A stretch of DNA of 64,000 bases from CBDCDJ01 sp965215355 (GCA_965215355.1 CBDCDJ010000007.1:3472001-3536000), one strand, 5' to 3'; counted from the stretch's first letter, positions 8,349-17,270 are shown. Notes: generated from the sequence alone by a model not told the origin. Made by a program: numbers and translations.

Positions 8349-10895
8349 GTGAAAGTCATCGTGGGCCACCTCAGCCCGGACTTCGACGCGCTCGCCAGTT
8401 TGGCGCTCGCGCAGCTGGCGCACCCGGGGGCGGTGGCGGTGGTCGCGGGGGGCATGAGCGGGGCGGTCGCGGCGGTCGCGCGTCTTTATGAAGAGCGGCT
8501 CGGGCTGCGGCGGGCCGGCGACGTCGACCTGGCCGAGGTCGAAGAACTCGTCGTCGTGGACACCTCGTCGCCCGAGCGCGTCCGGCCCTTCGATGCTTTG
8601 CTCGAGCGCGTGCCGGTGACGCTCTACGACCATCATCCCCGACCCGAAAACGCCATCGCCGCCGCGCGCGGCCTCCGCCGCGAGGTCGGCGCGACGGCGA
8701 GCCTGCTGACGCTGCTGCTGAAGTCGCAAAACACCCCCATCCCGGCCGAGGTCGCGAGCCTGGCGCTGCTCGGGATTCACGCCGATACGGGGAACTTGAG
8801 CTACGACCTCACGCGCCCGGAAGACCACGAGGCCGCGGCGCACCTGCTCGCTGCGGGCGCGAATTTGGGGTTCGTCCGGCGTTGTTTGCGCGAGTCTTAC
8901 GATGCGGAGCGGCGCGCCTTGCTCGAGGACCTGCTCGAGACCGCCGAAAACCTTACGGTTTTGGACAGGCTCGTGGTCGTGGCTCGGCTGCGGAGTGAGA
9001 CCTACCTTGCCGACCTGGCACCGCTGTGCAGCGAACTCCTCGAGTTCCGCGGCGCCGAAGCCGCCTTCGTCCTGGCGCGCATGGAGGGCAAAACACACGT
9101 CATCGCTCGAGCCTCGGACCCGTTCGACGTGGGCGCGGCCCTGGCAGAGGCCTTCGCCGCTGAACGAGACAAAAGCGGCGGTCACAAGGGGGCGGCGGCC
9201 GCGAAGACGGAGCTGTCCCTAGAAGAGGCCGAAAAAAAGCTGCTCGCCGCCCTTCCTCGGCACGGCCGCGCGCCCGTCACGGCGCGAGACATCATGAGTT
9301 CGCCGGTCGAGACGGTGCCCGAGACGGCGACGCTCGGGGACGTCAAGGGCTGGCTCGAGCGCAGCGGCCACCACGGCGCGCCGGTCGTCGACGCCGAGGG
9401 CCGCCTCGTCGGTTTGATAGACCGCCGCACCTTGGACGGAGCTGCGCGGCACGAAGCAGACGTGCAGGTCAAGGGCTTTATGCGCCGCGGGCTCAGCACG
9501 GCGCTACCGACGACGAGCGTGGGCGAACTCGAGGACTTGGTGCAGGAAAACAACGTCGGCCGCATCGCCATTTTGAACGCGCCGGGCGACGCGGCCACGC
9601 TCGCCAACCTGGTCGGCATCGTCACCCGCAGCGACCTGCTGGCGGCCCGCCACCGGGGCCGCAGCCGCGGCGCGCCGTCCCCTGCGGCGGAGCTGCTGGA
9701 CCGCCTTCCCCAGGCCGCGCGGGACGTCGTCGGGGCGGCCACGGCCACGCTCGAGCCCGGCGCCTCGCTCTACCTCGTCGGCGGCACGGTGCGCGACGCG
9801 CTGCTGGGGGTGTCGATGCAAGACCTCGACCTCATGGTCGAAGGCGGCCGGGCCGAAACCCTGGCGACGGCTTTGCAGCGGCGCTCGGGCGGCGAGTTGA
9901 GCTGCCACTTCGACTTCGGCACCTGCACGCTTTACGTGCCGGGCGGGCTCGTCGTCGACATCGCCACCGCTCGAGCTGAAACCTACGCGCACCCGGGCGC
10001 GCTGCCCACGGTTTTGCCGGGCGCGCTGGCGGACGACCTGGCGCGGCGCGACTTTACCCTGAACGCCCTCGCCATCAAACTGGACACTTCGCCCGGGGCC
10101 GTTGCGCACCTCATCGACCCCTATGGCGGCCTGAGGGACTTAGAGGCCAAACACCTGCGCACGCTGCACCCCCTGTCGTTTGTCGAAGACCCGACGCGCA
10201 TCCTGCGGGGGGCGCGCCTCGCCGGGCGCCTGGGCTTGGACTTCGAACAAAACACCCGCGCCCAAATTCCCGCCGCCCTGAACCCGGCGGTGTTGGGGCG
10301 GGTCAGCGCCGCGCGGCTGCGCGGGGAATTAGAGCTGACCCTGAGCGAACCCGCGGTGACGCCCGAGTTGCGGGTGCTCGAGGCGGTCGGCGCGCTCGAG
10401 GCCATGTTCGGCCTGACCCTCGACAAAAACGTCACCGAGCGCCTCGATACTTTTCGCATAAGTGAAGAGGTGCCCGCCGAGAGCTACCTGCTCGCGCTCC
10501 TGCTCGGCGTTCCGGCCGCGGATTTGGCAGCGCAGGTCGAGAAGTTTCACTGGCCGCGGCGCTACCTCGGGACCGTCGAGCGCCTGCGCACCGTCAAAGT
10601 CGCCGACGACCTGACCCGCGAGCAGTGGGAAGCCTCCGGCGAGGCCGAAAAAATACTCCTAAAAGCGTTCAGCCCGACCCTGGAGGCGCGGGTGCTGGCG
10701 CTCGACGCCAGCGCCGGTGAACGAAAAATACGCGGCCAAGACGTGTTAGACTTGGGGCTGTCGCCCGGCCCCGCGGTGGGAGAAGTTTTGAAAAAAGTCG
10801 CGCAAGCGCGGCACCGCCGCGAGGTCGGCACCTTTGCTGAAGAGTTGGACCTGGCCCGCCGCCTCGTCCGGACAGCTACTGAACTCCAGGAGTAA
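8349..10895 (+). CDS. DHH phosphoesterase - CBS pair - CCA-adding tRNA nucleotidyltransferase fusion
   Basis: About 848 residues in three modules. Residues 1-300 are a DHH/DHHA1 phosphoesterase (GHLSPDFDALASLALAQL, the hallmark LYDHHPRPE and IHADTGNLSYD). Residues about 310-430 carry two CBS domains (TARDIMSSPVETVPETATL and VKGFMRRGLSTALPTTSV). The rest is a class II nucleotidyltransferase with LVGGTVRDALLG plus DLDLMVEG, RRDFTLNALAI and EDPTRILRGARLAGRLG. The last domain adds CCA, or part of it, to tRNA 3' ends. In organisms with split activities such fusions may add only some residues, so specificity is uncertain. The start GTG at 8349 lies 7 nt after TACACT (8336-8341). Confidence 0.88.
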   Translation: MKVIVGHLSPDFDALASLALAQLAHPGAVAVVAGGMSGAVAAVARLYEERLGLRRAGDVDLAEVEELVVVDTSSPERVRPFDALLERVPVTLYDHHPRPENAIAAARGLRREVGATASLLTLLLKSQNTPIPAEVASLALLGIHADTGNLSYDLTRPEDHEAAAHLLAAGANLGFVRRCLRESYDAERRALLEDLLETAENLTVLDRLVVVARLRSETYLADLAPLCSELLEFRGAEAAFVLARMEGKTHVIARASDPFDVGAALAEAFAAERDKSGGHKGAAAAKTELSLEEAEKKLLAALPRHGRAPVTARDIMSSPVETVPETATLGDVKGWLERSGHHGAPVVDAEGRLVGLIDRRTLDGAARHEADVQVKGFMRRGLSTALPTTSVGELEDLVQENNVGRIAILNAPGDAATLANLVGIVTRSDLLAARHRGRSRGAPSPAAELLDRLPQAARDVVGAATATLEPGASLYLVGGTVRDALLGVSMQDLDLMVEGGRAETLATALQRRSGGELSCHFDFGTCTLYVPGGLVVDIATARAETYAHPGALPTVLPGALADDLARRDFTLNALAIKLDTSPGAVAHLIDPYGGLRDLEAKHLRTLHPLSFVEDPTRILRGARLAGRLGLDFEQNTRAQIPAALNPAVLGRVSAARLRGELELTLSEPAVTPELRVLEAVGALEAMFGLTLDKNVTERLDTFRISEEVPAESYLLALLLGVPAADLAAQVEKFHWPRRYLGTVERLRTVKVADDLTREQWEASGEAEKILLKAFSPTLEARVLALDASAGERKIRGQDVLDLGLSPGPAVGEVLKKVAQARHRREVGTFAEELDLARRLVRTATELQE

Positions 10896-10900
10896 CCTTC

Positions 10901-11539
10901 ATGTTATTGACTTTTCTCCAAACTCAAGACCTCAACACGCTTGTTATCAGCGCCGTCGTGATGGTGATGGCGCTTATTTTCCACAACGTTTTTCAGAGCT
11001 GGGTGGCGTCGCGTTACGGCGACAACGGCCCGCGCTTTTCGGGCTACATGAGCTTCGACCCGCAGCAGCAGCTCGAGCCGATGGGCGTGCTTTTTTTGTT
11101 TCTGCTCGGCTTCGGCTGGCCCAAAGCGATTCCGGTGAGTTCGCGCAACTACCGCGGGCGGGGTCGCCAAGAGGCGTTCGTCTGGTACAGCGGCCCGCTG
11201 GCTTACCTCATCGTCGGCTTTGTCGGTTACTTGGTTGCGGCGGTGTTTTTTCAGGTCCAACGCCAGGACTTGGCCCTCGCTTTTCGCATCACCGGCGACA
11301 TCGCCATCCTGCACGCCGTCATCAACCTGTTCCCGGTTTATCCCTTGGACGGCGCTAAAGCCGCCCTCGCCTGGGGCAACGCCGACGTGCGCCGCGTCGT
11401 CCAGCAAATCGCGTCGTACGGGTTTATCGGCTTCATCGTCGTTTTTCTGCTGCTCAGCTACACCGGGATTATCGGCGGTATTACGGGTTTCTTTCGGACC
11501 CTTTTGTTCAGGCTTATCGGCTTGATACCGGGGTTGTGA
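10901..11539 (+). CDS. M50 (site-2 protease)-like integral membrane protein lacking the HExxH motif
   Basis: 212 residues with four to six hydrophobic helices. The layout is that of short cytoplasmic-membrane M50 peptidases: a first helix normally ending in HExxH followed by AxxxGD, and a later helix carrying NxxPxxPLDG. Here the first site reads IFHNVFQSWVASRYGDNG (about residues 27-44), so the glutamate and second histidine are gone. The second site, INLFPVYPLDGAKAA (about residues 142-156), keeps the aspartate-glycine. It is therefore probably a proteolytically inactive relative. The ATG follows GGAG by about 9 nt and lies 5 bp after the CCA-transferase stop, so the two are probably cotranscribed. 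Confidence 0.75.
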   Translation: MLLTFLQTQDLNTLVISAVVMVMALIFHNVFQSWVASRYGDNGPRFSGYMSFDPQQQLEPMGVLFLFLLGFGWPKAIPVSSRNYRGRGRQEAFVWYSGPLAYLIVGFVGYLVAAVFFQVQRQDLALAFRITGDIAILHAVINLFPVYPLDGAKAALAWGNADVRRVVQQIASYGFIGFIVVFLLLSYTGIIGGITGFFRTLLFRLIGLIPGL

Positions 11540-11730
11540 GCGAAATTCATCTGGGTATCGATTGGGTATCGATGTTGAACTTCTCACGCTTTTAGAAGCT
11601 GTCGCTCTTCACAGCGCTGAAGGCCAAGGCAAACCGCTGGGCAGCAAGGTCGTCGCCGGTGGAGGTGCTGGAGAGGCCGTGGAAGCCGACCGTGACGGGC
11701 AAGAGTACGAGTAGCCTCCGGCACCTAATA
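11540..11730. other. Convergent intergenic region with an 11-bp tandem repeat
   Basis: This 191-bp gap between two converging genes holds two exact head-to-tail copies of TGGGTATCGAT at 11552-11573. A minus-strand open frame crosses part of it in the shadow of the HIT gene, but it has no recognisable domain and I do not call it. No clear terminator is seen. Confidence 0.4.
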
Positions 11731-12168
11731 TCAAAGTAGTTTTTCAGGTTGAAGCTGATGATTGATTCGCTTAGCCCACTTGTCCAGGATAGGCCGCTCG
11801 GGATAACCCGGCGTTTCGGGATAAACCCGTAACAAACCGTCACCCTCAAAACGCGGCAGCACGTGAATATGGAGGTGAAAAACCTCTTGCCCACCCGCCG
11901 CACCGACCGAGTGCCATAAATTCATCCCGTCACTCGGAAAAGCCGCGCTGACCGCCCTAGTCACCCTCACGACCGTCCTCATCAGCGCCGCGCCCAAGGT
12001 TTCGTCCAGGCCGCGAACGTCCGGCAGGTGAGGTTTGAGAATCACCAGGACGTGACCGGGGTGAAATTGGCGCAAATCTATAAACGCCACGGTGTGCTCG
12101 TCTTCGAAAACTTTGCTTGCGGGCGCTCTGCCTTGGGCGATGTCGCAAAATATGCAAGCGACCGTCAC
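11731..12168 (-). CDS. HIT-family nucleotide hydrolase/transferase
   Basis: 145 residues, a complete HIT domain. The N-terminal CIFCDIAQG has the zinc-type Cys-x-x-Cys, followed by VAFIDLRQFHPGHVLVILKPH, and the catalytic histidine triad reads EVFHLHIHVLPR (about residues 95-106). HIT proteins cleave nucleoside phosphoramidates or dinucleoside polyphosphates; the substrate is not predictable. The GTG start overlaps the argS stop codon (a GTGA overlap), so translation is likely coupled and the gene probably shares the argS transcript. Confidence 0.85.
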   Translation of the reverse strand: MTVACIFCDIAQGRAPASKVFEDEHTVAFIDLRQFHPGHVLVILKPHLPDVRGLDETLGAALMRTVVRVTRAVSAAFPSDGMNLWHSVGAAGGQEVFHLHIHVLPRFEGDGLLRVYPETPGYPERPILDKWAKRINHQLQPEKLL

Positions 12169-13994
12169 ATCTCTTCCGGCGCACCGATGCCGAGCAGCTC
12201 GAGCCCCCGCTCCAGAGTCTCCTTGACCTTTTCAACCAAGGCCAGCCGCGCCTCACGCAAACCCGGCTCCGACTGGAGCACCCGCGTGTCGGGTTTGCCG
12301 GAGGCGTCTTTGTGATTGTAGTAACCGTTCCAGGCGGTCGCCAAGTCGAGGCAGTACTGCGCGACGACGTGCGGCGCGAAGTCCCGCGCGGCTTGGCTAA
12401 TGACCTCGGGCAGCCTCGCAACGGTCTGGGCGAGCTTGACTTCCAGGTCGCCGAGTTTTGAGAAGTCCGCGCCCGCGGCGCTCAAGCCGGCCGCGTCAGC
12501 CGCGCGCAGGATGCTACAGGCCCGCGCGTGCGCGTACTGCACGTACGGGGCCGAATCGCCCTGCAACGACAGCGCCTGCTCCCAGCGAAAGTCGATAATG
12601 CGTTTCGCCTCGCTCTTCAGCATCCCGAAGCGCAACGCGCCGATGCCGACCTGCTCGGCGACCTCGTCGATGGTCGCCAGACCGGCGTTTTTCTCCGCGA
12701 CGACCCCTCGAGCGCGTTTGACCGCCTCGTCCATCACCGCGTCGATGGACAGGGTAATCCCTTTGCGCCCGCTCATCGCCGCGCCCTCGAGCGTCACCAC
12801 TTCGTAGGCCAGGTGGTGCGACTGGTCGTAACCCTTGGCCGTGTCGGACAGTTTCAGCGCCGTCTTGACGATGGTCTGCGGATGCGACTGCCGCGCGTCG
12901 ATGACGTTGACGATTTCGTCCGCGTGGGCGAACACTCGCCCGTCGGGGTGCGCTTCGCCCTGCGGAGCGCTGGTGTAGAGCGTTTTGCCGGAGGGTTGGG
13001 TGTTGAACGCTTCGAACACCAGGCCCTCGAACAGCCCGACTTTCCAATACTGGTAGGGAATGTCCTTCATCACGTACATCGCGTTGCCGTCACTTCTCAC
13101 CAACACCACGAGCGGTTCCTCCAAACCGGGCAAAAACTCGGACACGTCCATGACGAGCGCGCCCGCGTACTTGCCTGAAGTCGCTTGAAAAACGTGGTCG
13201 CTGTTTTTCAGGACGGCCAGGGCTTGCTCCAACAATCCACTCCGGACGATGTCGGACTCCCAAACGAGCAGGTCGTATTCAGCGCCCAAACGGTAGTAGG
13301 TTTGGAGTTGTGCGCGCAGGATGTCTTCAATGTTCGTGCGCAGTTCGCCGCGCTCGAGCCGGTGCATCACCTCCGAGACGCCCTGTTCAATTTCTTCGGC
13401 GTCGTTCTCTTTCGCCCCGGTCAGCCGCACGTACAGCTCGCCGAGCCAGTGGTCGTATTTTCTCGAGCCGTCGTACTCGGCCTTAAAATAGCGCGCCGCG
13501 AAGATCGACTCGGCGGCCTGTCGCCCGGTGTCGTCGATGTAGTTTTGCACCTCGACCTCATAGCCCGCCGCCTTCAAAATGCGCGCGGTGGCGTCTCCCA
13601 AGACGATGTTGCGTAAATGCCCGACGTGCGCCTCTTTGTTAGGGTTGACCGAGGTGTGTTCGACGATCATCTTTTTGTTTTGCTTGGGCAGGGTGAGGTC
13701 GTTCTCGAGCACGCCTTCGACAAAACGTCCTGGCTCGACGAAAAAGTTGAGGTACGGTCCCACGGCTTCGGCCCTGGCGACGCCCCCGAGCAGCTCGAGC
13801 TTCTCGACCAGTTCGGCGGCGATGAGCGCCGGGTTTTTGCGCAACCTTTTGGCGACCACGAACGCGACCGGGCTGCCGTAGTCGCCGGGTTTGTCGGCGG
13901 GAACGTCTTGGACGGACGCGTCCACGTCTTCGACGCCGAGCTTTTTCAGGGCCTCGAGCAGGGCGTGGTGCAGGCTTGTTTTGAGGTCTGGCAT
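12165..13994 (-). CDS. argS: Arginyl-tRNA synthetase
   Basis: 609 residues of a class I synthetase. After an N-terminal Arg-tRNA additional domain, the HIGH motif appears as NPNKEAHVGHLRN (about residue 120) and the KMSKS equivalent as AAMSGRKGITLS (about residue 390). The C-terminal DALR anticodon-binding helix bundle ends in YYNHKDASGKPDTRVLQSEP. It charges tRNA-Arg in the cytoplasm. ATG at 13994 is chosen over a start 18 nt upstream because it directly follows the family pattern MPDLKTSLHHALLEAL and has a TAAGGT -10 box (14003-14008 complement) 8 nt upstream. Confidence 0.93.
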   Translation of the reverse strand: MPDLKTSLHHALLEALKKLGVEDVDASVQDVPADKPGDYGSPVAFVVAKRLRKNPALIAAELVEKLELLGGVARAEAVGPYLNFFVEPGRFVEGVLENDLTLPKQNKKMIVEHTSVNPNKEAHVGHLRNIVLGDATARILKAAGYEVEVQNYIDDTGRQAAESIFAARYFKAEYDGSRKYDHWLGELYVRLTGAKENDAEEIEQGVSEVMHRLERGELRTNIEDILRAQLQTYYRLGAEYDLLVWESDIVRSGLLEQALAVLKNSDHVFQATSGKYAGALVMDVSEFLPGLEEPLVVLVRSDGNAMYVMKDIPYQYWKVGLFEGLVFEAFNTQPSGKTLYTSAPQGEAHPDGRVFAHADEIVNVIDARQSHPQTIVKTALKLSDTAKGYDQSHHLAYEVVTLEGAAMSGRKGITLSIDAVMDEAVKRARGVVAEKNAGLATIDEVAEQVGIGALRFGMLKSEAKRIIDFRWEQALSLQGDSAPYVQYAHARACSILRAADAAGLSAAGADFSKLGDLEVKLAQTVARLPEVISQAARDFAPHVVAQYCLDLATAWNGYYNHKDASGKPDTRVLQSEPGLREARLALVEKVKETLERGLELLGIGAPEEM

Positions 13995-14043
13995 AGCCTC
14001 GTACCTTAGCACAGAGGCCGTTGAAACTTTATCTTCGAGAACG

Positions 14044-14061
14044 CCCTCAGCCGGCTGAGGG
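14044..14061. terminator. Perfect GC-rich hairpin between DUF6438-like gene and argS
   Basis: A perfect 18-bp palindrome with half-site CCCTCAGCC lies between the end of one leftward gene and the start of argS. It lacks a clear T run on the minus strand, so it is a candidate rather than a sure terminator. Confidence 0.4.
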
Positions 14062-14101
14062 TAAGAGGTTTGAGGGGTAAAGCTCCCGGGCGCAATTCAG
14101 G

Positions 14102-14662
14102 TCAGCGCGTGTCGGCTACCCACTCGGCGGTCTCGAGCAGCGAGTCTATCAGTTGCTCGACGGCCCACAGCGCGCCGGGACCGCTGTTGCCGTAGTTCTC
14201 GATGACCTTCGTGTCGCCGTCGGCCACGACCATCGTGTAGACGGTGGGGCCGTCCAAAAACGCGGCGCGGTAGGTGTCTTGAAACGTCCCGAAACCGATG
14301 TCGTCGATAGCGCGCAGAACCTGGTTGAGACGGCCCCTGCTCACCGTGCCGGTGTAGTCGCCGAGGCGCTCCACCCCGTAGTCGCCCGTGTACCGAAAGG
14401 TTCCGTCCGCCTTCACGATAAAGGTGTAGGCCGGACAGCCCGCGTAGCAGCGCAACCGCTCTATCCCGACGGCGCTGATGTCGGTGGGTTCCGGCTGAGG
14501 GTTGACAGCACCCGGCAGCACCGCCACACCCGGAATGGACGGGGCTTCGGCCTGTTTCGGGGCGGGGGCCGGTTCGGCGAGCTTTGAGTGAAGGCTTTGC
14601 AACTCACCCGCCAACACGAATCCCAAGGACACGACCACCAAAAGCGCAGATACCTTTTTCAT
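14102..14662 (-). CDS. Secreted or lipid-free periplasmic protein with a DUF6438-like domain
   Basis: 186 residues. The first about 20 residues (MKKVSALLVVVSLGFVLAGE) look like a signal peptide or N-terminal anchor. A proline/alanine-rich linker follows to about residue 55. The remainder resembles the DUF6438 family: a strand with paired cysteines (IERLRCYAGCPAYTFIVKAD), then DGTFRYTGDYG, a helix containing LNQVLRAIDDIGF, and a C-terminal helix. The function of the family is not known. It has its own divergent promoter region shared with speA. Confidence 0.6.
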   Translation of the reverse strand: MKKVSALLVVVSLGFVLAGELQSLHSKLAEPAPAPKQAEAPSIPGVAVLPGAVNPQPEPTDISAVGIERLRCYAGCPAYTFIVKADGTFRYTGDYGVERLGDYTGTVSRGRLNQVLRAIDDIGFGTFQDTYRAAFLDGPTVYTMVVADGDTKVIENYGNSGPGALWAVEQLIDSLLETAEWVADTR

Positions 14663-14767
14663 ACCTGTTAGTATGTCACGTCAAAATGAGGGCGAGAAAC
14701 CTTTTGTTTAAAGCTCGGCTCAAAACCGCTGTTCAAAATCTCTCAGTAGATGATTTTTTGGTCCCCG

Positions 14768-14797
14768 TTGACAGTCCCGCCCGGCACGGCGTGCTAT
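14768..14797 (+). promoter_or_regulatory. Likely speA promoter
   Basis: TTGACA at 14768-14773 is followed after 18 bp by TGCTAT (14792-14797); TATCTT 3 bp further on is an alternative -10 with a longer spacer. This leaves a leader of roughly 55 nt before the TTG start of speA. Confidence 0.5.
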
Positions 14798-14859
14798 CTT
14801 GAATCGCTTTGAGAATAGGGTTCACTCGTCCAGACTAGGTTTTACGGAAAGGCGTCCCG

Positions 14860-16785
14860 TTGACAGTTTCAGCACCTAAGGGGGCAGCATTCAAGTCCCG
14901 TTTCGCTTACGAAAACACCGACGAATACAACATCTCCGCTTGGGGCGGCCGCTACTTCGGCGTGAACGAACAAGGCAAGCTTACCGTGACCGCCGAAGAC
15001 CAAGCCACAGTCGCGCTGAGCGACATCGTTCACAACTTAAGGGCGCAGGGCAAAGCGCTGCCCTTCATCCTGCGCTTCCCGCAGATTATTGAGAGCCGCA
15101 TCGCCCGGCTCAACGGCGCGTTTCAAAACGCGATTGACGAGTCCGGTTACGCAAACCGTTACCAGGGTGTTTACCCTATCAAGGTCAACCAGCGCCGCGT
15201 GGTGGTCGAGACGATAGCTGAATATGGCGAACACTACCGCACTGGTTTGGAAGCGGGCAGCAAGGCCGAACTCGCGCTGTGCCTGGTCCAGGACACGCAC
15301 CCCGAGGCGCTGCTGTGCTGCAACGGCTTCAAAGACGATGACTTCGTCCGGTTGGCGCTGTGGGGCCGCAAGCTCGGCAAGAACGTGGTCATCACGCTGG
15401 AAAAGTACAGCGAACTCGACCGGGTGTTGCGCATCAGCGAGGAGGTCGGGGTCAGGCCTGCGCTCGGGGTGCGCTTCAAACTGCACGCGCGGGGCTCGGG
15501 CCAGTGGGAGTCTTCGGGCGGCGACGACGCCAAGTTTGGGCTCACCGCGACCGAGGTGATAAGCGTCGCCCAGCGCTTGCAAGCGCTGGGGCTTACGGAC
15601 GCCCTGGTGATGATTCACTGCCACGTCGGCAGCCAGGTCACCGACATCCGCCGGGTCAAGGTGGCGGTGCGCGAGGCGGCGCAAGCTTACGTCGAACTGC
15701 GCGAGATGGGCGTGCCGGTGGGGTACTTGAACGTCGGCGGCGGTCTGGCGGTCGACTACGACGGCAGCAAAACGACCTTTTACGTCTCCGCCAACTACGG
15801 CATTCAAGAATACGCCGACACGGTCGTCTACACGGTGCAAGAAGCCTGCCAGGAGTGGGAAGTGCCCGAGCCGATTCTGGTCAGCGAGTCGGGCCGGGCG
15901 CTCACCGCGCACCACGCGCTGGTCGTCGTGCCGGTCATCGACGCGGTCGGGCCGACGCGCGAGCCCCTCGAGCTGCCGCCCCTGCCCGGCGAACCCCACG
16001 CCCTCGTCGAAGACATGCGCGACTTACTGGACTCTTTAAGCGTCAAAACCTACCGCGAGGTCTACAACGAAGCGGTGGGCAACAAAGACACCATGCACAA
16101 CCTGTTCGACTTAGGCTACCTGAGTTTGCTCGAGCGCGCGCACGTCGAAAACCTCTTCAACCGCATCCTGGTCAAAATCGCCAAGCTCATCCGCGACTTG
16201 GACTACGTTTCCGACGAGTTCGAGGCCCTGCCCAAACTGCTGGCCGACAAGTACATCTGCAACTTCAGCTTGTTTCAGACCCTGCCCGACCACTGGGCCA
16301 TCGGCGCGCTGTTTCCGATTGCGCCCCTAGAACGCCTGAACGAAGCGCCCACTCGAGACGCCACCCTGGTCGACATCAGTTGCGACAGCGACGGCAAAAT
16401 CAACAAGTTTGTCGACCTGCGCGACGTCAAGGCGACGCTGCGCTTGCATGAATTAAAAGAGGGTGAGCCCTACTACCTCGGCGTTTTTCTGACCGGCGCC
16501 TACCAAGACGTGCTCGCCAACGCCCACAACCTGTTCGGCCGCGTCAACGAGGCGCACGTCCGCTTGGCCGGGAACGGCTTCGTCGTTGAACGCTTCATCA
16601 ACGGCCAGAAAGCGCGCCGCGTCATCGAGAACATGGGCTACGAAGCTCCCGAACTGCACAGTTGGTTGAGCGAGGAAGTCGCCGAAGCCAAGGCCGCGGG
16701 TACCCTCACCGACGCCGAAGCCGTCAAGCTCACCGCCGTCTACGACGCGGAACTCGTGGGCTACACGTATCTAGAGGAGATGTGA
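14860..16785 (+). CDS. speA: Biosynthetic arginine decarboxylase
   Basis: 641 residues, the normal size of the SpeA family (fold III, PLP-dependent). It makes agmatine from arginine, the first step of polyamine synthesis; the Thermus/Deinococcus route continues through aminopropylagmatine. The PLP-lysine region is YQGVYPIKVNQRRVVVE (about residues 105-121), glycine loops read HCHVGSQ and LNVGGGLAVDYDG, and the C-terminal active-site segment is VDISCDSDGKINKFVD. The start is a TTG preceded by GGAAAGG. The TGA stop is part of the 9-bp sequence duplicated by insertion of the MITE that follows it. Confidence 0.93.
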   Translation: MTVSAPKGAAFKSRFAYENTDEYNISAWGGRYFGVNEQGKLTVTAEDQATVALSDIVHNLRAQGKALPFILRFPQIIESRIARLNGAFQNAIDESGYANRYQGVYPIKVNQRRVVVETIAEYGEHYRTGLEAGSKAELALCLVQDTHPEALLCCNGFKDDDFVRLALWGRKLGKNVVITLEKYSELDRVLRISEEVGVRPALGVRFKLHARGSGQWESSGGDDAKFGLTATEVISVAQRLQALGLTDALVMIHCHVGSQVTDIRRVKVAVREAAQAYVELREMGVPVGYLNVGGGLAVDYDGSKTTFYVSANYGIQEYADTVVYTVQEACQEWEVPEPILVSESGRALTAHHALVVVPVIDAVGPTREPLELPPLPGEPHALVEDMRDLLDSLSVKTYREVYNEAVGNKDTMHNLFDLGYLSLLERAHVENLFNRILVKIAKLIRDLDYVSDEFEALPKLLADKYICNFSLFQTLPDHWAIGALFPIAPLERLNEAPTRDATLVDISCDSDGKINKFVDLRDVKATLRLHELKEGEPYYLGVFLTGAYQDVLANAHNLFGRVNEAHVRLAGNGFVVERFINGQKARRVIENMGYEAPELHSWLSEEVAEAKAAGTLTDAEAVKLTAVYDAELVGYTYLEEM

Positions 16786-16791
16786 CCGCTC

Positions 16792-17067
16792 CAGCAGTTC
16801 CAAATTTAACCAAATTCGATTTCAATGACGTGCTGAACGGTACTCTCAAGAGATAGGCGACGAGCAATCGAGCAGCTACAGAGGCTGTTTCGGAGAATAA
16901 CCCTTCAGTTTCTGGTGAACTAAGCTCCCTTAGCAACTTTTTAGAAGCGTCCCGCCAGATATTTAGCCCTCTTCTGAGCAAAGTAGAGGGGAATTAGCTG
17001 CTGTGCTGATAAGCTTTAACCTGCTCAACGCTGTTTGAGAGAGGGTTTGTTAAATTTGGAATTGCTG
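16792..17067. mobile_element. 276-bp MITE-like element, copy 1
   Basis: Its ends are inverted repeats: CAGCAGTTCCAAATTTAAC at the left and, read on the other strand from the right end, CAGCAATTCCAAATTTAAC. It is bracketed by perfect 9-bp direct repeats TGACCGCTC at 16783-16791 and 17068-17076, the left one including the speA stop codon. A second copy, identical by eye, lies at 18630-18905. A short TTG-initiated minus-strand frame of 60-80 codons runs inside both copies but has no ribosome site or recognisable domain, so I treat the element as non-autonomous. No matching transposase is in the window. Confidence 0.88.
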
Positions 17068-17084
17068 TGACCGCTCGCCAAGGC

Positions 17085-17114
17085 TTGCCAAAGCCACAAA
17101 CGCTTTGCTACACT
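17085..17114 (+). promoter_or_regulatory. Promoter of tRNA-Asn
   Basis: TTGCCA at 17085-17090, 18 bp spacer, TACACT at 17109-17114, about 40 bp before the mature tRNA. The MITE inserted between this promoter and speA. Confidence 0.6.
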
Positions 17115-17153
17115 ACGCTTTGCCCGACGCCGTGGTGGTAGGCGAGGCTGTAG

Positions 17154-17228
17154 TCCGCGGTAGCTCAGTGGCAGAGCGATCGACTGTTAATCGATTGGTC
17201 GTAGGTTCGAATCCTACCCGCGGAGCCA
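17154..17228 (+). tRNA. tRNA-Asn (GTT)
   Basis: A complete cloverleaf: acceptor TCCGCGG pairs with CCGCGGA, the anticodon loop is CTGTTAA with anticodon GTT, and the T arm is GTAGG-TTCGAAT-CCTAC. The discriminator is G and CCA is encoded at 17226-17228. Confidence 0.97.
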
Positions 17229-17230
17229 AA

Positions 17231-17270
17231 GAAAAGCCTTCTGAGACTTGTCTTCTCAGAAGGCTTTTGT
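17231..17270 (+). terminator. Terminator of tRNA-Asn
   Basis: A long stem, AAAAGCCTTCTGAGA paired with TCTCAGAAGGCTTTT around a short loop, starts 3 bp after the tRNA CCA and ends in a T run. Confidence 0.85.

Noticed and set aside
11592..11903. 103-codon minus-strand frame overlapping the HIT gene
   Set aside because: It overlaps the certain HIT gene in another frame, has no ribosome site and no recognisable domain.
15037..15999. Long open frame antisense to speA (320 codons), and similar long antisense frames across other GC-rich genes
   Set aside because: These are third-position GC artefacts: no ribosome site, no domain, arginine/histidine-rich low-quality sequence, and a certain gene on the other strand.
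16730..16981. Minus-strand frame of 60-80 codons inside both MITE copies
   Set aside because: It starts at TTG, has no Shine-Dalgarno, extends differently into the flanks and matches no known domain. It is shared only because the DNA is repeated.
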